From Dendrolimus kikuchii (taxonomy: Eukaryota > Arthropoda > Insecta > Lepidoptera > Lasiocampidae), in assembly GCA_019925095.2 (NCBI GenBank), contig CM034391.1, positions 3,003,051-3,067,050 of the forward strand: 64,000 bases of DNA. The letters are read 5' to 3'. A program made the translations under genes and the position numbers. The notes under the pieces were generated by a model. The model was not told the origin of the DNA and ran no database searches. It saw only the letters and a list, made by a program, of their open reading frames with translations. Shown in pieces: positions 44,221-53,900 of the stretch (its first letter is position 1; every line of letters begins with the position of its first letter).

Positions 44221-45680
44221 GTACACACACAGGTATATCTTTATATGACAGTACACATGTCATATAGTTATATATATAACAATATTAAAAACTGTAATTA
44301 TACAGAATATAAAGGTAATGCTTCTGAAACTGATTTTTAAAGCATTGTAAAGAACTAATCAACCATAACAGCAATACAATAAAAAATATATTATTGTATT
44401 GCTGTAACATTGATTTGTTTTTGAAATTTTTTCAAATTAATCGAACATCTAGAAATGTATATATATATATATATATATATTTTTTTTATTGCAGCTGTTC
44501 AGCAGACAGGCAGACGGCCCACTTGATGGAAAGCGGTTACCATCGCCTACGGACATTTACAACACCAAAGGTGCTACAAATGCGCTGCTGCTCTCTTAAG
44601 GGAGACTGGAACCTGGTCACTAATGCCGGAACACAACTCAAGGTTGTTATAGCGACATACTTCAGACCAAGGGTGGTAGCCATCCAGTCGGGCAAATACC
44701 CTACCACCTGGCAGTACATATATGACAATTACATACTCATACAAACAAAAACAATGTAAGTTTGTAAAAAATACACAAAATTTCTCATTTGCAAAAGTAA
44801 AATCATCAAATATTTCAACAGCCAACTAAAATTTCAGAAGATTTTAATACAAACATGATTTTAAAATTAATAAAAATTATATTAAATGATGTCTTTTAAA
44901 ACATATACTAAAATAATGTCTGAATATAAAGTATTCATTATTTTATAAGTAATGATATGGCACAGAAATTGCATTATCAACACTAAACACCTGAATACAC
45001 TTTGATAGTAAGTAATACCTCTTGTTAGGATAATTATAATATAATTGTATGTACTTAAATTTCTTAATTTATTTTCTTTCAATAATTAACATAGATGATA
45101 TTATTTCTAAATATCCTTCTGTATTTTGTTCTTGTAAACCTTCAATTGTTAAGCCACATTTAACTTTAGATGTGGATAAAGTTATCTAGGACATCTAAAT
45201 ATCATTAAATTGTGTAATTCATTGCAAAAAGCCCGTTTGTAATGTACGAAAATGATATTCTAAAGAAAAACAATGTATAGATTAGTGACTTGTTACTAAG
45301 CTACCACAACATACAAGTAATTTACTAAATTTATTAGCAATTGTTCAACAAATTTGTCTTCAGTCAATACAAATTTTATCACTAAAACTAAACCAACGAA
45401 TAACTATAATAATATAAAATCTACATAATAGACACACTTAATTTAAACAACATTCAAAACCTACATATAAAGTATTTAAAACTTTCTTTAAGGATAACAT
45501 ACTTTAAGCAGATATTGTACAGCAAGTTTATTGTGCTTCAAAGTTTAAATTAGTACGTAAAAATGTAAATAATAGTAAACAAACCTCATAATTTGACATT
45601 ACTGAGCACATTTTAAAAATAACTCTACTCACTACAAAACTACGACATAGACTGATGTTATTCATCAGTCCGTGAATCAT
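35560..45680 (-). CDS. FPGS: Folylpolyglutamate synthase, eight exons
   Basis: Exons 45680-45585, 43733-43650, 42231-42124, 41560-41381, 39414-39278, 38581-38401, 38310-37925 and 35932-35560 join in phase to 514 aa. Motifs in order: P-loop GTKGKGST (92-99, split by intron 3), GFYSSPHLVAVRERIRLDG (115-133), VDVAIIEVGIGG-DYTN, GLDHTSILG, WFYLDGAHTKES and LVTGSLHLVG near the end. Known: FPGS adds gamma-glutamates to folates, which keeps them in the cytosol and mitochondria. It is a Mur-ligase-fold ATP enzyme. The first 23 residues (MIHGLMNNISLCRSFVVSR...) are basic and lack acidic residues, like a mitochondrial presequence. M24 and M28 would give a cytosolic form, as in vertebrate FPGS. Start chosen as the first ATG after an in-frame stop. 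Introns hold R1, RTE, SINE and Helitron copies. Confidence 0.94.
36003..36258 (+). mobile_element. tRNA-derived SINE, copy 2
   Basis: The head has an A-box-like tggctaaacagttagcggag and a B-box GGTTCGAATTC. The body ends 'agcccaacagtgggaccttt'. Same family as 18410-18706 and 61690-61840. It lies in intron 7 of FPGS. Confidence 0.8.
36265..36330 (+). repeat. Family C repeat fragment
   Basis: Contains 'aaactacgttttaacggctt' and 'taagcgcggtatttgatttg', the left part of a family C unit, directly after the SINE. Confidence 0.6.
36414..36485 (-). mobile_element. RTE family A, copy 11 (72 bp)
   Basis: Flanked by the 11-bp duplication taaaatattat (36403-36413, 36486-36496). It contains only the last codons and the tail. 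Confidence 0.88.
36616..37134 (+). mobile_element. Helitron-like element D2
   Basis: Starts TCTATAATATTATAAAACTC after a host A. The body is the same as D1. It ends in degenerate gaagtcgcgggcatatctta in place of CTAG. Confidence 0.6.
37311..37800. repeat. Hairpin-bearing AT-rich insert, unclassified
   Basis: ggtgattactgccgagg pairs with ccgaggacggtaatcatc in an imperfect hairpin (37318-37398). 'ttttcaacacacttgtga' near 37420 is answered by 'gagcaagtgtgttgaaaa' near 37790. It may be a foldback transposon in FPGS intron 7. Confidence 0.4.
37925..38310 (-). CDS. FPGS: FPGS exon 7
   Basis: Residues 263-390, from CPLKVVPDYKNYTFPP through SLAIQLAHAWMRQ to WFYLDGAHTKESMEICAQWF. The donor is a consensus gtaagt. 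Confidence 0.95.
38401..38581 (-). CDS. FPGS: FPGS exon 6
   Basis: Residues 203-262 after the split codon, with KVPVVGITALGLDHTSILG and the KAGIMKPG segment (central domain of the Mur ligase fold). The donor is gtatga. Confidence 0.95.
38790..38935 (+). mobile_element. Single arm of the 33783-type palindrome
   Basis: Matches one arm (aaaatctagtttttatatat ... tgctaggttgcctataaaa). It lacks the partner arm. Confidence 0.65.
38960..39135 (+). mobile_element. Family B-related, diverged fragment
   Basis: Matches the family B middle and end (gttgtgttccggcatcaggg, accaggttccagtc, tgtccataggcg) with gaps and an A-rich end. Confidence 0.55.
39278..39414 (-). CDS. FPGS: FPGS exon 5
   Basis: Residues 157-201 plus a split codon: DFEGDMPKYFAFLTVLAFNM, then IIEVGIGGIVDYTNVL. 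The acceptor is cttcag and the donor gtaagg. Confidence 0.95.
39668..40560 (-). mobile_element. R1-clade retrotransposon 3' end in FPGS intron 4
   Basis: The minus strand has the C-terminal coding part of an R1-type polymerase, a 3' UTR and a poly(A) tract (T-run at 39668-39680). The duplication gtctatcatt(t/c)act occurs at 39654-39667 and 40561-40574 with one change. It is 5'-truncated. Confidence 0.9.
40082..40560 (-). pseudogene. R1-type polymerase C-terminus with CCHC-like knuckle
   Basis: Frame with LTFRTTQILTGHGCFDKYL, then CRQCGAPDTALHTLVEC (C-x2-C-x8-H-x4-C), WAPQRFELE and FCETVMSLKEAAERDRERS before the stop. The knuckle and 'FC-x-V-x-KE-AER-RE' are typical of R1-clade ORF2 ends. The RT and endonuclease are absent, so it is a truncated copy. 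Confidence 0.88.
40826..41092 (-). mobile_element. Retroposon family F, copy 5
   Basis: From 'ttaaggcttggcaactaggc' through 'cgtcattcaacggagttctt' to 'tcccgccaaaaactct'. It lies in intron 4 of FPGS. Confidence 0.7.
41103..41190 (-). mobile_element. LINE 3' end, family M copy 3
   Basis: 'gatagataacactttattgc' and 'tcaccaaaatacacaattac' followed by 'aatacttcgtggcaaa', the extreme 3' part only. Confidence 0.6.
41381..41560 (-). CDS. FPGS: FPGS exon 4
   Basis: Residues 97-156, starting GSTSAMCEAILRSHG and including the SSPHL signature. Phase 0 on both sides. Confidence 0.95.
41879..41939 (+). mobile_element. RTE family A, copy 12 (61 bp)
   Basis: Flanked by the 13-bp duplication tactatttataat (41866-41878, 41940-41952), in intron 3 of FPGS. 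Confidence 0.88.
42124..42231 (-). CDS. FPGS: FPGS exon 3
   Basis: Residues 61-96, KCTNIEEMGNFLSRTG..., ending HIAGTKGK, the first half of the P-loop. The donor is gtatgt. Confidence 0.93.
42524..42831 (-). mobile_element. Retroposon family B, copy 5 (long form)
   Basis: Near-complete minus-strand copy in intron 2 of FPGS. A T-poor 'tttattgcaggagatcagca' start and a 'ttcctgcacggataaa' end. Confidence 0.75.
42832..43649. other. FPGS intron 2, remainder: no host gene
   Basis: A stretch at about 43095-43340 has an open frame (MVLLFLDRLHLDIYSSATHI...) and may be an old LINE fragment. Nothing else recognised. Confidence 0.4.
43650..43733 (-). CDS. FPGS: FPGS exon 2
   Basis: Residues 33-60, DAVCKLNKLQSNKKTIDQIR..., phase 0 on both sides. 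The acceptor is ttttcag and the donor gtaagt. Confidence 0.9.
44018..44100 (-). mobile_element. LINE 3' end, family M copy 4
   Basis: 'agataactctttattgtaca' and 'aaaatacaaaagatagcaca', up to the microsatellite. Confidence 0.6.
44105..44260. repeat. Compound (AT)n-(GT)n-(AT)n microsatellite
   Basis: About 50 bases of AT repeat, then GT repeats broken by ggggg, then AT again. The three long ORFs across it are artefacts of the dinucleotide repeat. It lies in intron 1 of FPGS. Confidence 0.95.
44481..44713 (-). mobile_element. Retroposon family B, copy 6 (short form)
   Basis: Short form ending at cctaccacctggc on the plus strand. A (TA)n run and T-tract lie at the tail side. Confidence 0.75.
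44760..45584. other. FPGS intron 1, remainder: nothing recognised
   Basis: AT-rich with no repeat family recognised. Confidence 0.5.
45585..45680 (-). CDS. FPGS: FPGS exon 1 with mitochondrial leader
   Basis: Residues 1-32. M1 has a weak context (c at -3), while M24 (45611) has a at -3. The donor is gtttgt, phase 0, after SNYE; SNYEDAV across the junction is the usual start of the enzyme core. Confidence 0.8.
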
Positions 45681-45718
45681 TTGACGGAACGAGCCACGTA
45701 GATAAATTTTGCAATCAT
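45677..45718 (-). promoter_or_regulatory. Upstream ORF overlapping the FPGS start codon
   Basis: Thirteen codons, MIAKFIYVARSVK, whose TGA overlaps the first FPGS ATG as ATGA. If the leader includes it, it would favour reinitiation or skipping to M24. Confidence 0.45.
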
Positions 45719-46090
45719 GGATTTATGGCAAAAAAAACCGTGACCTTGGTCGAGCAGACGTCGCTTCATAGTAAACCGCGGCTAAGGCTTCGAGTATCAT
45801 GAATAAGTCGTTAGGATACTTGACACTTGACCTCACAGCTTTATCGTAATAACATCGCACCGAATACGACCGGTATATTGCAGTTATCAATCACAAACTA
45901 CTATGGATACTACGTATTTATCAATTATAAATTGGAGAATCGGAAACCCATTGCATAAACATAACCTCAAACAATAAACATGTGAGCTTGACAGTTAAGA
46001 TTAGTTTGACATTTATCAGCTGTATTTCGTTCTGAGGTGTGTTCTTAAACGTCGTCCGACAACCACCATTGACATAATAGGCGTTCTAAA

Positions 46091-46348
46091 GGACTGGGCG
46101 TAACTACGTTGTAAATCTCAGCCTTTCCTAAGTAAAAAGCGCGGCGCACATGGGAGGAGGGTGGTTTTAGTGGGTAGTGGTTGTTGCCCGTGCAACTTCT
46201 CTGAGTCTCCACACAAGCTGGCTTGATTACTGTTTGGATTGCCCCTTATTAAAGGGTAAAGCCTCCATGATCAACTATGGTCTAATCCCTTGCAAAGGAC
46301 CCAGTATTGTGCGTAAATAGCATTTCCCCCGCCTTAATAAAAATAAAA
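46091..46348 (+). mobile_element. R1-like 3' UTR in the FPGS/AK8-like intergenic region
   Basis: Flanked by the 15-bp duplication aataggcgttctaaa (46076-46090, 46349-46363). It ends in taataaaaataaaa. Confidence 0.85.
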
Positions 46349-46363
46349 AATAGGCGTTCTAAA

Positions 46364-46970
46364 ACCCCCAGTGCGATCGCCTAACGATCACTCTAGCTGT
46401 TTTATGTCGCCTGACGACGCGCCAATTACCCTGCGACGAAATAGGTAGGTGGATGAAAATCGCCTGACGTTTGACGCCCCAAAATTACCATATGGTAATT
46501 TTTATGTTTTATCATCATGCGTCTACGACGCGTTTGATGTCGCTTAGATATTGTCGAATTTAAACCAAAATACCAATTTTGTGCTCACTAACCGACGAAA
46601 AAAAAAAAGTGATTTTAGCGATTGGCGATCCCATAGTCACGAAGTCAGGATCTGATGAGCGGATTCCAGGGAAATCGAGAGCAACTCTTTTTGAAGAGCG
46701 CCGAACGCCGAGCGCCTACACTTTTCGAAAGCAAACTGTACAGGTGCCAGTAATACAATTTCAATGCCAAACAAAACAGAACACGACAACAAAATTGCAA
46801 AATGCACCGACTTCAAAATGTTGTAGAAAATATTTATAGTTTGCTTTTTAGTTAGTCTCGAAGTCGGGTTTCTTTTTTGTTAGAATTTTTTTTATTAAAT
46901 GAAAAAAAGGTTATAATTTTGGCAGTATTTGAAAATTAAAAACTTTCTGCCCTTTCAGACACAGAATCTC
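46364..46970. other. Intergenic stretch with a short open frame
   Basis: A frame at 46579-46839 (86 codons, MCSLTDEKKKVILAIGDPIV...) has no recognised domain. It lies between two divergent genes, so part may be promoter. Confidence 0.35.
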
Positions 46971-46974
46971 TATA

Positions 46975-47200
46975 TCTCTATAAATATTATAAACTTGAAA
47001 GTTTGTGAGAATTAATGTATGTTTGTTACTCTTTCACGCAAAAACGTCTGAATGGATTTTGATGAAACTTTACAGTAATATAGCTTACACATCAGAATTA
47101 CACATAGGCTATAATTTATAAAGATATAGTGTGAATCATCCAAAATATAACGATTTTCCATCACCACGCGGGTGAAACCGCGGGCTCAATAATAGGAGAT
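46975..47200 (+). mobile_element. Helitron-like sequence, interrupted at its 3' end
   Basis: TCTATAAATATTATAAACTTG at the left and cacgcgggtgaaaccgcggg near the right resemble Helitron ends. CTAG is not visible. Confidence 0.5.
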
Positions 47201-47215
47201 ATAAAGCTTTCAGAC

Positions 47216-47340
47216 GAGCTTGCATGACAAGAGTTATGAATGTCAAAGAGGCAAGTGAGGTGTGTAAGAATAAGCCTAAATGGCACTCTGTTGTTCGTGC
47301 CTACCCTGCAAGGGAACTGGCGTGAAGTTATGTATGTATG
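47216..47340 (+). mobile_element. RTE family A, copy 13
   Basis: Flanked by the 16-bp duplication tataaagctttcagac (47200-47215, 47341-47356). Confidence 0.9.
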
Positions 47341-47464
47341 TATAAAGCTTTCAGACATAAATCACAGAGTACATTGACATATTTTTTATATATATATAAG
47401 CAAATATAAGTTTTATTTAAACAAAAATTACTGCGAGGTTTGTGATAAATATATTTGTTATAAA

Positions 47465-47655
47465 TATTTTTAGTTTTTGTACTTGTTATATGTATAAATG
47501 TATATTGTCTTAGATTGGTAGATTATTTTTGAAATTACCAGCCAAATAGCTAATAATTAACCTTCTTTTTTTCCTATTTGAAATCACCTGGTTTTTTCTA
47601 TACACACGACATTGACAAAATCAAATGGCATTGCATCCATTATTTAAAACAAAAC
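47465..47655. repeat. Repeat family S, copy 2
   Basis: Relative of 23075-23280 (ttgtcttagattggtagatt, acacgacattgacaaaatca). It ends about 160 bp before the AK8-like ATG. Confidence 0.55.
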
Positions 47656-47813
47656 TGCGAGGAAAGAATATAATATTTTTTAAGCTGGTATTTACGAACA
47701 AAGTATACATAAAGATTTACGAAGTTTTGAAAATAATCTTAAGCTATCTCTTGTACAGTATACTGGTAATACTTGATAGAATTTACTTCAAAAGCGATTG
47801 ATTGAAATTGACG

Positions 47814-47906
47814 ATGACTGAAACAGACGCAACTCGAAGACCACTGGAGATACCAGTGCGCTTTTTACCATATCTCGAAAAGTATAGAATTTACAAGGTG
47901 TTTAAG
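47814..47906 (+). CDS. AK8: AK8-like exon 1
   Basis: MTETDATRRPLEIPVRFLPY... to YKVFK, 31 codons, phase 0. The donor gtccgt is weak; gtgttt nine bases earlier is an alternative that loses three residues. Confidence 0.75.
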
Positions 47907-50900
47907 GTCCGTTAGTCGTTTTATTTTTATTACTCCTCTTGCTCCTTCTTTCCCTTCCTCTAACACGCGGTATGCTTTGCATTGGCAATTTTAAGATCTT
48001 AAAATTGTCGTTATTATTATATTATGGTCACCACTTATTTTTGATATTTTTTAAGGATATGGTACACGACTTAGTCGTCAGTCTGCCGAAAGACCATTTG
48101 AAACATATGAAAATTTTCCTTGGACGTCGCCTTCATAGTTCTAAAGACACCGACAGAGTCATCTTACTGGTGTCTCCTGATCTTAAGTTAGGTATAAATA
48201 ATCAAAATTTAGTTACTAAGGTACTACCCGTGCGCAGAAGGTTTGCCGATAACCTCATGATGTCACGCGTCGATGTTCGGTAGGTTTTACAAAAAAAGGT
48301 TACATAAATAGTTGTTGCAATCAATGTATTATTTTATTTTTTATTGTATACACTTCATTGTATATACATAAGTACATACAATAATAGTAAGTAGTCATCG
48401 GCAAACCTTCTGCGCGCGGCTTATAATCTTGGTATTTTGTTATTATATTAGTTAAAATAAGTAAATACCTTGTAGAGTCAAATCAGGCAAAGCAAATTTG
48501 TAAATATTATCATGGAAGATAGGATTCATTATTTTGCCAGGTAGTAGGGCATTTGCCCGACTGGATGGCTACCACCCCTGGTCTAAAGTATGTCGCCATA
48601 CCAACCTTGAGTTGTGTTCCGGCATTAGTGACCAGGTTCCAGTCTTAAGAGAGCTGCAGCGCTTTTGTAGCACCTTTGGTGTTGCAAATGTTCATAGGCG
48701 ACGGTAACCGCTTTCCATCAAGTGGGTCATCTGCCTGTCTGCTGAACTCCTGCAATTTAAAAAAAAATGGCGATAATTTTTATTTATTTCTGTTTCCATG
48801 ATATTATAAAGAACTCAAAATAGGTGTAATCAAAGATTAATGAAAGTTGATGAAGCGAAAAATGTTTGTCAGTATCGTAGCAGGTGGAGATCCATCGTCT
48901 CTGTCTACCCCAGTGGGAAACAGGCGTGACAATATGTATGTAATCAAACACTATCGACTAGATTACAAGTTGGTACAATCCAGATTGGTAAAAAAAAAAC
49001 TACACAAAAAATCGGTATTACTGAACTATCGATAAAGCACATTTCACATATTACCAAATTATGTTGAAATAAAGGAGTTTTCATTTCATTTTACAGATAT
49101 AAAGGCACTTGCGAAACAACTAATCAAAGATCTCGGTATCTTTGTAATCACGCGCCGTTGCGTTATGGATCGTTACGAAAAGGTGACCAAAAATAAAGCC
49201 AATACTAATTCTGAATTTGAATCTCTTCTTTTTTAAGACAAGACATTAAGAAAGAACTGATTATTATGGAATTTAGTATAATTGCAGCTACTTTCAACAG
49301 TGCCGTCTTTCACATACTCAAACCGACGCGCACTACCATCGCATTGCATTACACGCACACTTCATAAATAAACCAAGACACACAAAGAGCCTAAAAATTA
49401 ATAACCCAGACACAGAAAAGAAAAAACCAACACACATGGCACTAGATAGGACTATATATAAGTATAGATATAAGGCCAACACTGCACATGCACTTCCTCA
49501 CAACACCAGCATGTAACAGATACACTCTACATTAGTATAAGTTTAGTATTAAAAATAGGATAAATTAATATAATAAGGTAATCTTAAGGTACACCATAAC
49601 ATATAAATCACTAAATTAATGTCACACGGTAACAAAAATAAACAATAAGCTTGTATGGACTCTAAAATTTTTCATAGAAATTAAGTAGTAAAAAAAGGTA
49701 CAGAACTCGAGTCCGTAGATATGTTAATTATAATAAAAATAAAGGGAGTGGCGAGTCACCGTCTGCCCATTTTTCCATGTTCTCCGAACACAGCGACGGG
49801 TAGACGCCATAGTCCTCATATTCCCAGACCTCTAGTACCACTAGCAGTTCACCCCAATAGCCCGGTACTTTTTGTCTTCATTTCCCACAATAGTCCTACA
49901 CTGGCCGGGGCTGCATTACTATATGGTGTAGACAGGGATAATCTCCGGTCAGTGTCACGCCACATTTACATAAAATTTGTCAAAGGGCCTCTACGTGTTG
50001 GCCTCCCCATGGCCCCACGAAAGCCCTCCAAATGTCCGGGCCATTTTTATGGCCCGTGGTCTACAAAGACATACATATAAAAATAAAAAAGTGCCGTCTT
50101 TATCCGGGGACCCTGGGTGCAAGGGATGTGTGGCACTCGGGCACAAAGCCTTAAGGGGAACAAGCCGCTCACCCTTTACCTATGTACCATACCACCATAC
50201 GTAATCTGCTAGTATTGAAAATTACTTAAAATCCATTAACCCCTTTGAGGGTCCAAATTCAATATTATTTTTTTCCACAAGTTTCCAGATGCCATCAAAA
50301 TTGCCGCGACAAAACCAAGAGAATTATATCGTCTCTTCGTAATGTAGTTAAAGGGAGAAAGCATCAGTTCAACGTTTGTTTCAATTATCTGTATTTGACC
50401 GCAAATTTGTGGTGCTTCTCAATTAGCCGTGTGTGACAATTCGAGAACAAATTTGTGGTGGTTCAGTCTTAAAGGCTGTATTCATTTGCCTTACCTACTA
50501 TGGGTTAAAATTTGACATAAGCTCCATACAAATAATGTCAAAATTTAACCATTATTAAGGTAAGTGCATGAATAGTAAAATATAAGAACCAGCCATTACT
50601 ATTCTTCTTTCAAGGTGTAGGTATAGCAACCAAGTGAAAGATATGGTGGATGTGATTTGTTCTTATAAATCGTGGACATCAGAACTGTTCCCATCTAAGG
50701 GGTGCAGACACCCTCGGTTCAGGCATGTATAGGCTCAGCTACTGAGTAATGAAATAATCCTTTGTAAAATTAATAGCCCCTCTAGGTTAGCTGCAGAAGT
50801 TGGTTTTAATATTTACGCACGAACTTCATTTCGAAAAAAGATGGCCGGAGATTGCCCCAAAATATGACTGACTGAAAAGGGAAGAAAATGTAAATGAATT

Positions 50901-53900
50901 TTTAGAGATGTAAAAATGTTACACAAGTTATGATTGTCTTTTACAAAACGGAATTTTACAGCACGACGAATACGTCCCTGGATGCGTGTCTCCAGTACTT
51001 ATGTCTGAAGTCACAAAAATTCTTACCATGAAAGATCCCGTACCCCAAGCTGGCTGGCTGATGTTTGGTATAAAATAAGCTTGTATCATATTTAGAGTTG
51101 CAGTGTCACACGCATTAAATAACTGCCCCTTTGATTCTTATGTTATCTATTATGGAAAAACGTCGTAAGCGGCAGAATTTAGGTATTTCACTTTTTTATT
51201 GTGACATAAAGCTAAAATAATTTAGATTCTACTTCAAAAATGTTTAGGTCCATATCTGCAATACTGACAACATTATCAGTATTCTAAAATTCGGATGTCG
51301 TGGAAGGCCACGACACACCTTCCATGATCAAATTGATCGTGTACTAGCAGAAGGTGATGTCAGGAGCCTTAAGAACAGACGAGCTTGCATGACAAGAGTT
51401 ATGAATGTCAAAGAGGCAAGTGAGGTGTATAAGAATAAGCCTAAATGGCACTCTGTTGTTCGTGCCTACCCCGCAAGGGAACCGGCGTGAAGTTATGTAT
51501 GTATGTATGTAAAATTCGGAGATAAATGAGTAATGTATTAAAAAATACATAAATACATAACTTCACGCCAGTTCCCTTGCGGGGTAGGCACGAACAACAG
51601 AGCGCCATTTAGGCCCATTCTTACACACCTCACTTGCTTCTTTGACATGCATAACTCTTGTCATGCACGCTCGTCTGTTCTTAAGGCTCCTGACATCACC
51701 CTCCGCTAGTACACGATCAATTTGATCATGGAAGGTGTGTCGTGGCCTTCCACGACTTCTGCATCCATCCACTTTTGCATTGTATATCTGTTTAGTCATT
51801 CTTTCATCATGCATTCTTTCCACATGCCCGAACCACCGGAGCATTCCTATCCTTACCTTCACCCCGACACTATTAAAAAATAATTTGTAAAATTGCTCTA
51901 CTGCAAATTTTTATATAGGTACGGCGCTTACAATGTTCTTCCATAACAGAATCGATAATACTTAATTCATAACGTTTCATTCGGAACGCGCCATCTTAAC
52001 ATATCGAGCATGCCTAAATCAAGCTTAATTCCAGTGCATATCCATACTTAATCATCAGAAAACAAATTAGAGCATTTTGAATTTCGAAAATCAGGGTCCA
52101 TATGCAAATCGGCATAATCGGGTTAGAAGAAGAGAAAGAAAAATTTAAATTATTACATTGTGCAATACCAATCTGTTTAGACCATCCGTGTACGGTCCGC
52201 GAAGCTCGTTGTCTCCAGCAAGATGGAGTTCTACCCACGGTGACTTTATTCCTGACCCCTACTCCTAAGCAAGCCACACCAACTGACGACCCACTAACTC
52301 CGGCAAGATCTTTCTTCCAGCAGGATATTGAGGGGTTAAAGTATGCTTACAAAGCGACGTTGAAGGTAAACTCTACAAGACGATATATTTTACTGGTAGA
52401 ATATTATCAACCTTAAAACGTACAAACGTCGTTTCAACTGAAATATGTGAGTAATTGATGCTAATATTATCCTGTCTAGAACGTTCAACTTGTAATACTT
52501 GCAACAACTCAGAAGGGTTTATATTAATAAAAGAACAGCAACTGGTCACATAGTTAAAATCAGAGAACCTTACGGCTTTAACAAAGTTATTAAACTACTA
52601 TTCTCACTCGACAAGCATTTTTAGAACATTCGCCATTCCTCCAACAATTCAATTGTTTATGAAACTTAGCAATTGGCACAACCGATAGCGGATTGAAGTC
52701 ATTGATAAACTATTTTAATTAAAGTGTTATGAATGAAAAGAATTGAATAAATTACTATTTGGAAATTCCAGATAATATTTTATACAAGATATTATATTAA
52801 ACATTTTACTTAAAGTTTTACATGTAATAAAACAAACCGAACACGTTACAAATCTATCGGGTCTGCCAACATAAAAATGAAATGTAATGAATACCGTCTA
52901 TATACAATTGAGACATTTTGAATTATAATCTACACAATTATCACGTTATACAAAGGATACATATTGTAACAATTATTATTGTAAATTATAGACAACAACT
53001 CTAGAGAATAAATAAAAAAATATAACATTACTGTTCAATTAAGGAAGTGGCCGATGGTATCGTTCAGAAATAAGTGGCTACATAACAAAAATAATTATTA
53101 ACTTTAAAAAGAAACACGACAAGCATAACTATGCTACTTAATAACTGTAACAATGGACCAACTTTCTTGAAATTGAATGTAGAGAGACTTGGATGAGATT
53201 CAAGGATACTTTAATCCGGAAACTAAAATAAGTGTCACGGCCATTGAGATAGACGTTTATATGATCTAAGGTCACGGCCCAGCATACGTGTATCCCGTTA
53301 ATAATTAAGAGTTATAATTAGGAACCTATTATTTACTTCCAATAATTTTATGAATATGTCGGAGAAGCATCGGTCTCGGGGACATTGTCTTTAGTGGTTG
53401 CGAGTTTAGTGGGTATCATCAGGGTATAATGCGAGCAAAAAACACAATAGTCACGGTTTATACACTTTTAATTTAGATTTAAACAATATTTCGTCACAGT
53501 TAAGACCAAGCAACGGATTCAGGGCACCAATCTTTTTTTTTTTTTTTGGCCAGGGGAAATCCGTTTGAGGACTAAGCCGCGACAGGCACAGAAGCCTGGG
53601 GGGATGTTCGCGAGCCGTGTGAGTGTGGGATTCGCCAGATCGGGGGTGGCACTAGCGTGCCCGGTCAGAACCGGCGCCACGCTATTGCCACTCCCCAGTT
53701 AGGGATACCCACTAAAACCCCTGGGTGTTCCGACCCCGCTCGACGCACGTGCTCTGCTCTGATTGGTCATTGGTCAGATTAGAATAGTCATAACTTTTAT
53801 GACATTAAAAACATTTTCACGTTATAATTTAACAAATCAAATAAAATAAAATTAAGGATTCTAAAAGTAATCAAAATGTAAACCATCATTAATATTGTGC

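Noticed and set aside
44036..44340. Three ORFs of 75-81 codons rich in Tyr/Ile or Thr/His
   Set aside because: They are translations of the AT/GT microsatellite.
48193..48283. Continuation of AK8-like exon 2 through GINNQNLVTKVLPVRRRF
   Set aside because: A gtataa donor in the right phase joins to exon 3, which continues the family alignment. The read-through does not.
49721..50080. 119-codon ORF as a host gene
   Set aside because: Proline-rich chance frame in retrotransposon-like sequence. No recognised domain.
52102..52180. MQIGIIGLEEEKEKFKLL as the start of AK8-like exon 6
   Set aside because: Its acceptor would be out of phase with exon 5. The acceptor at 52180 keeps phase and gives GWLMFDHP.
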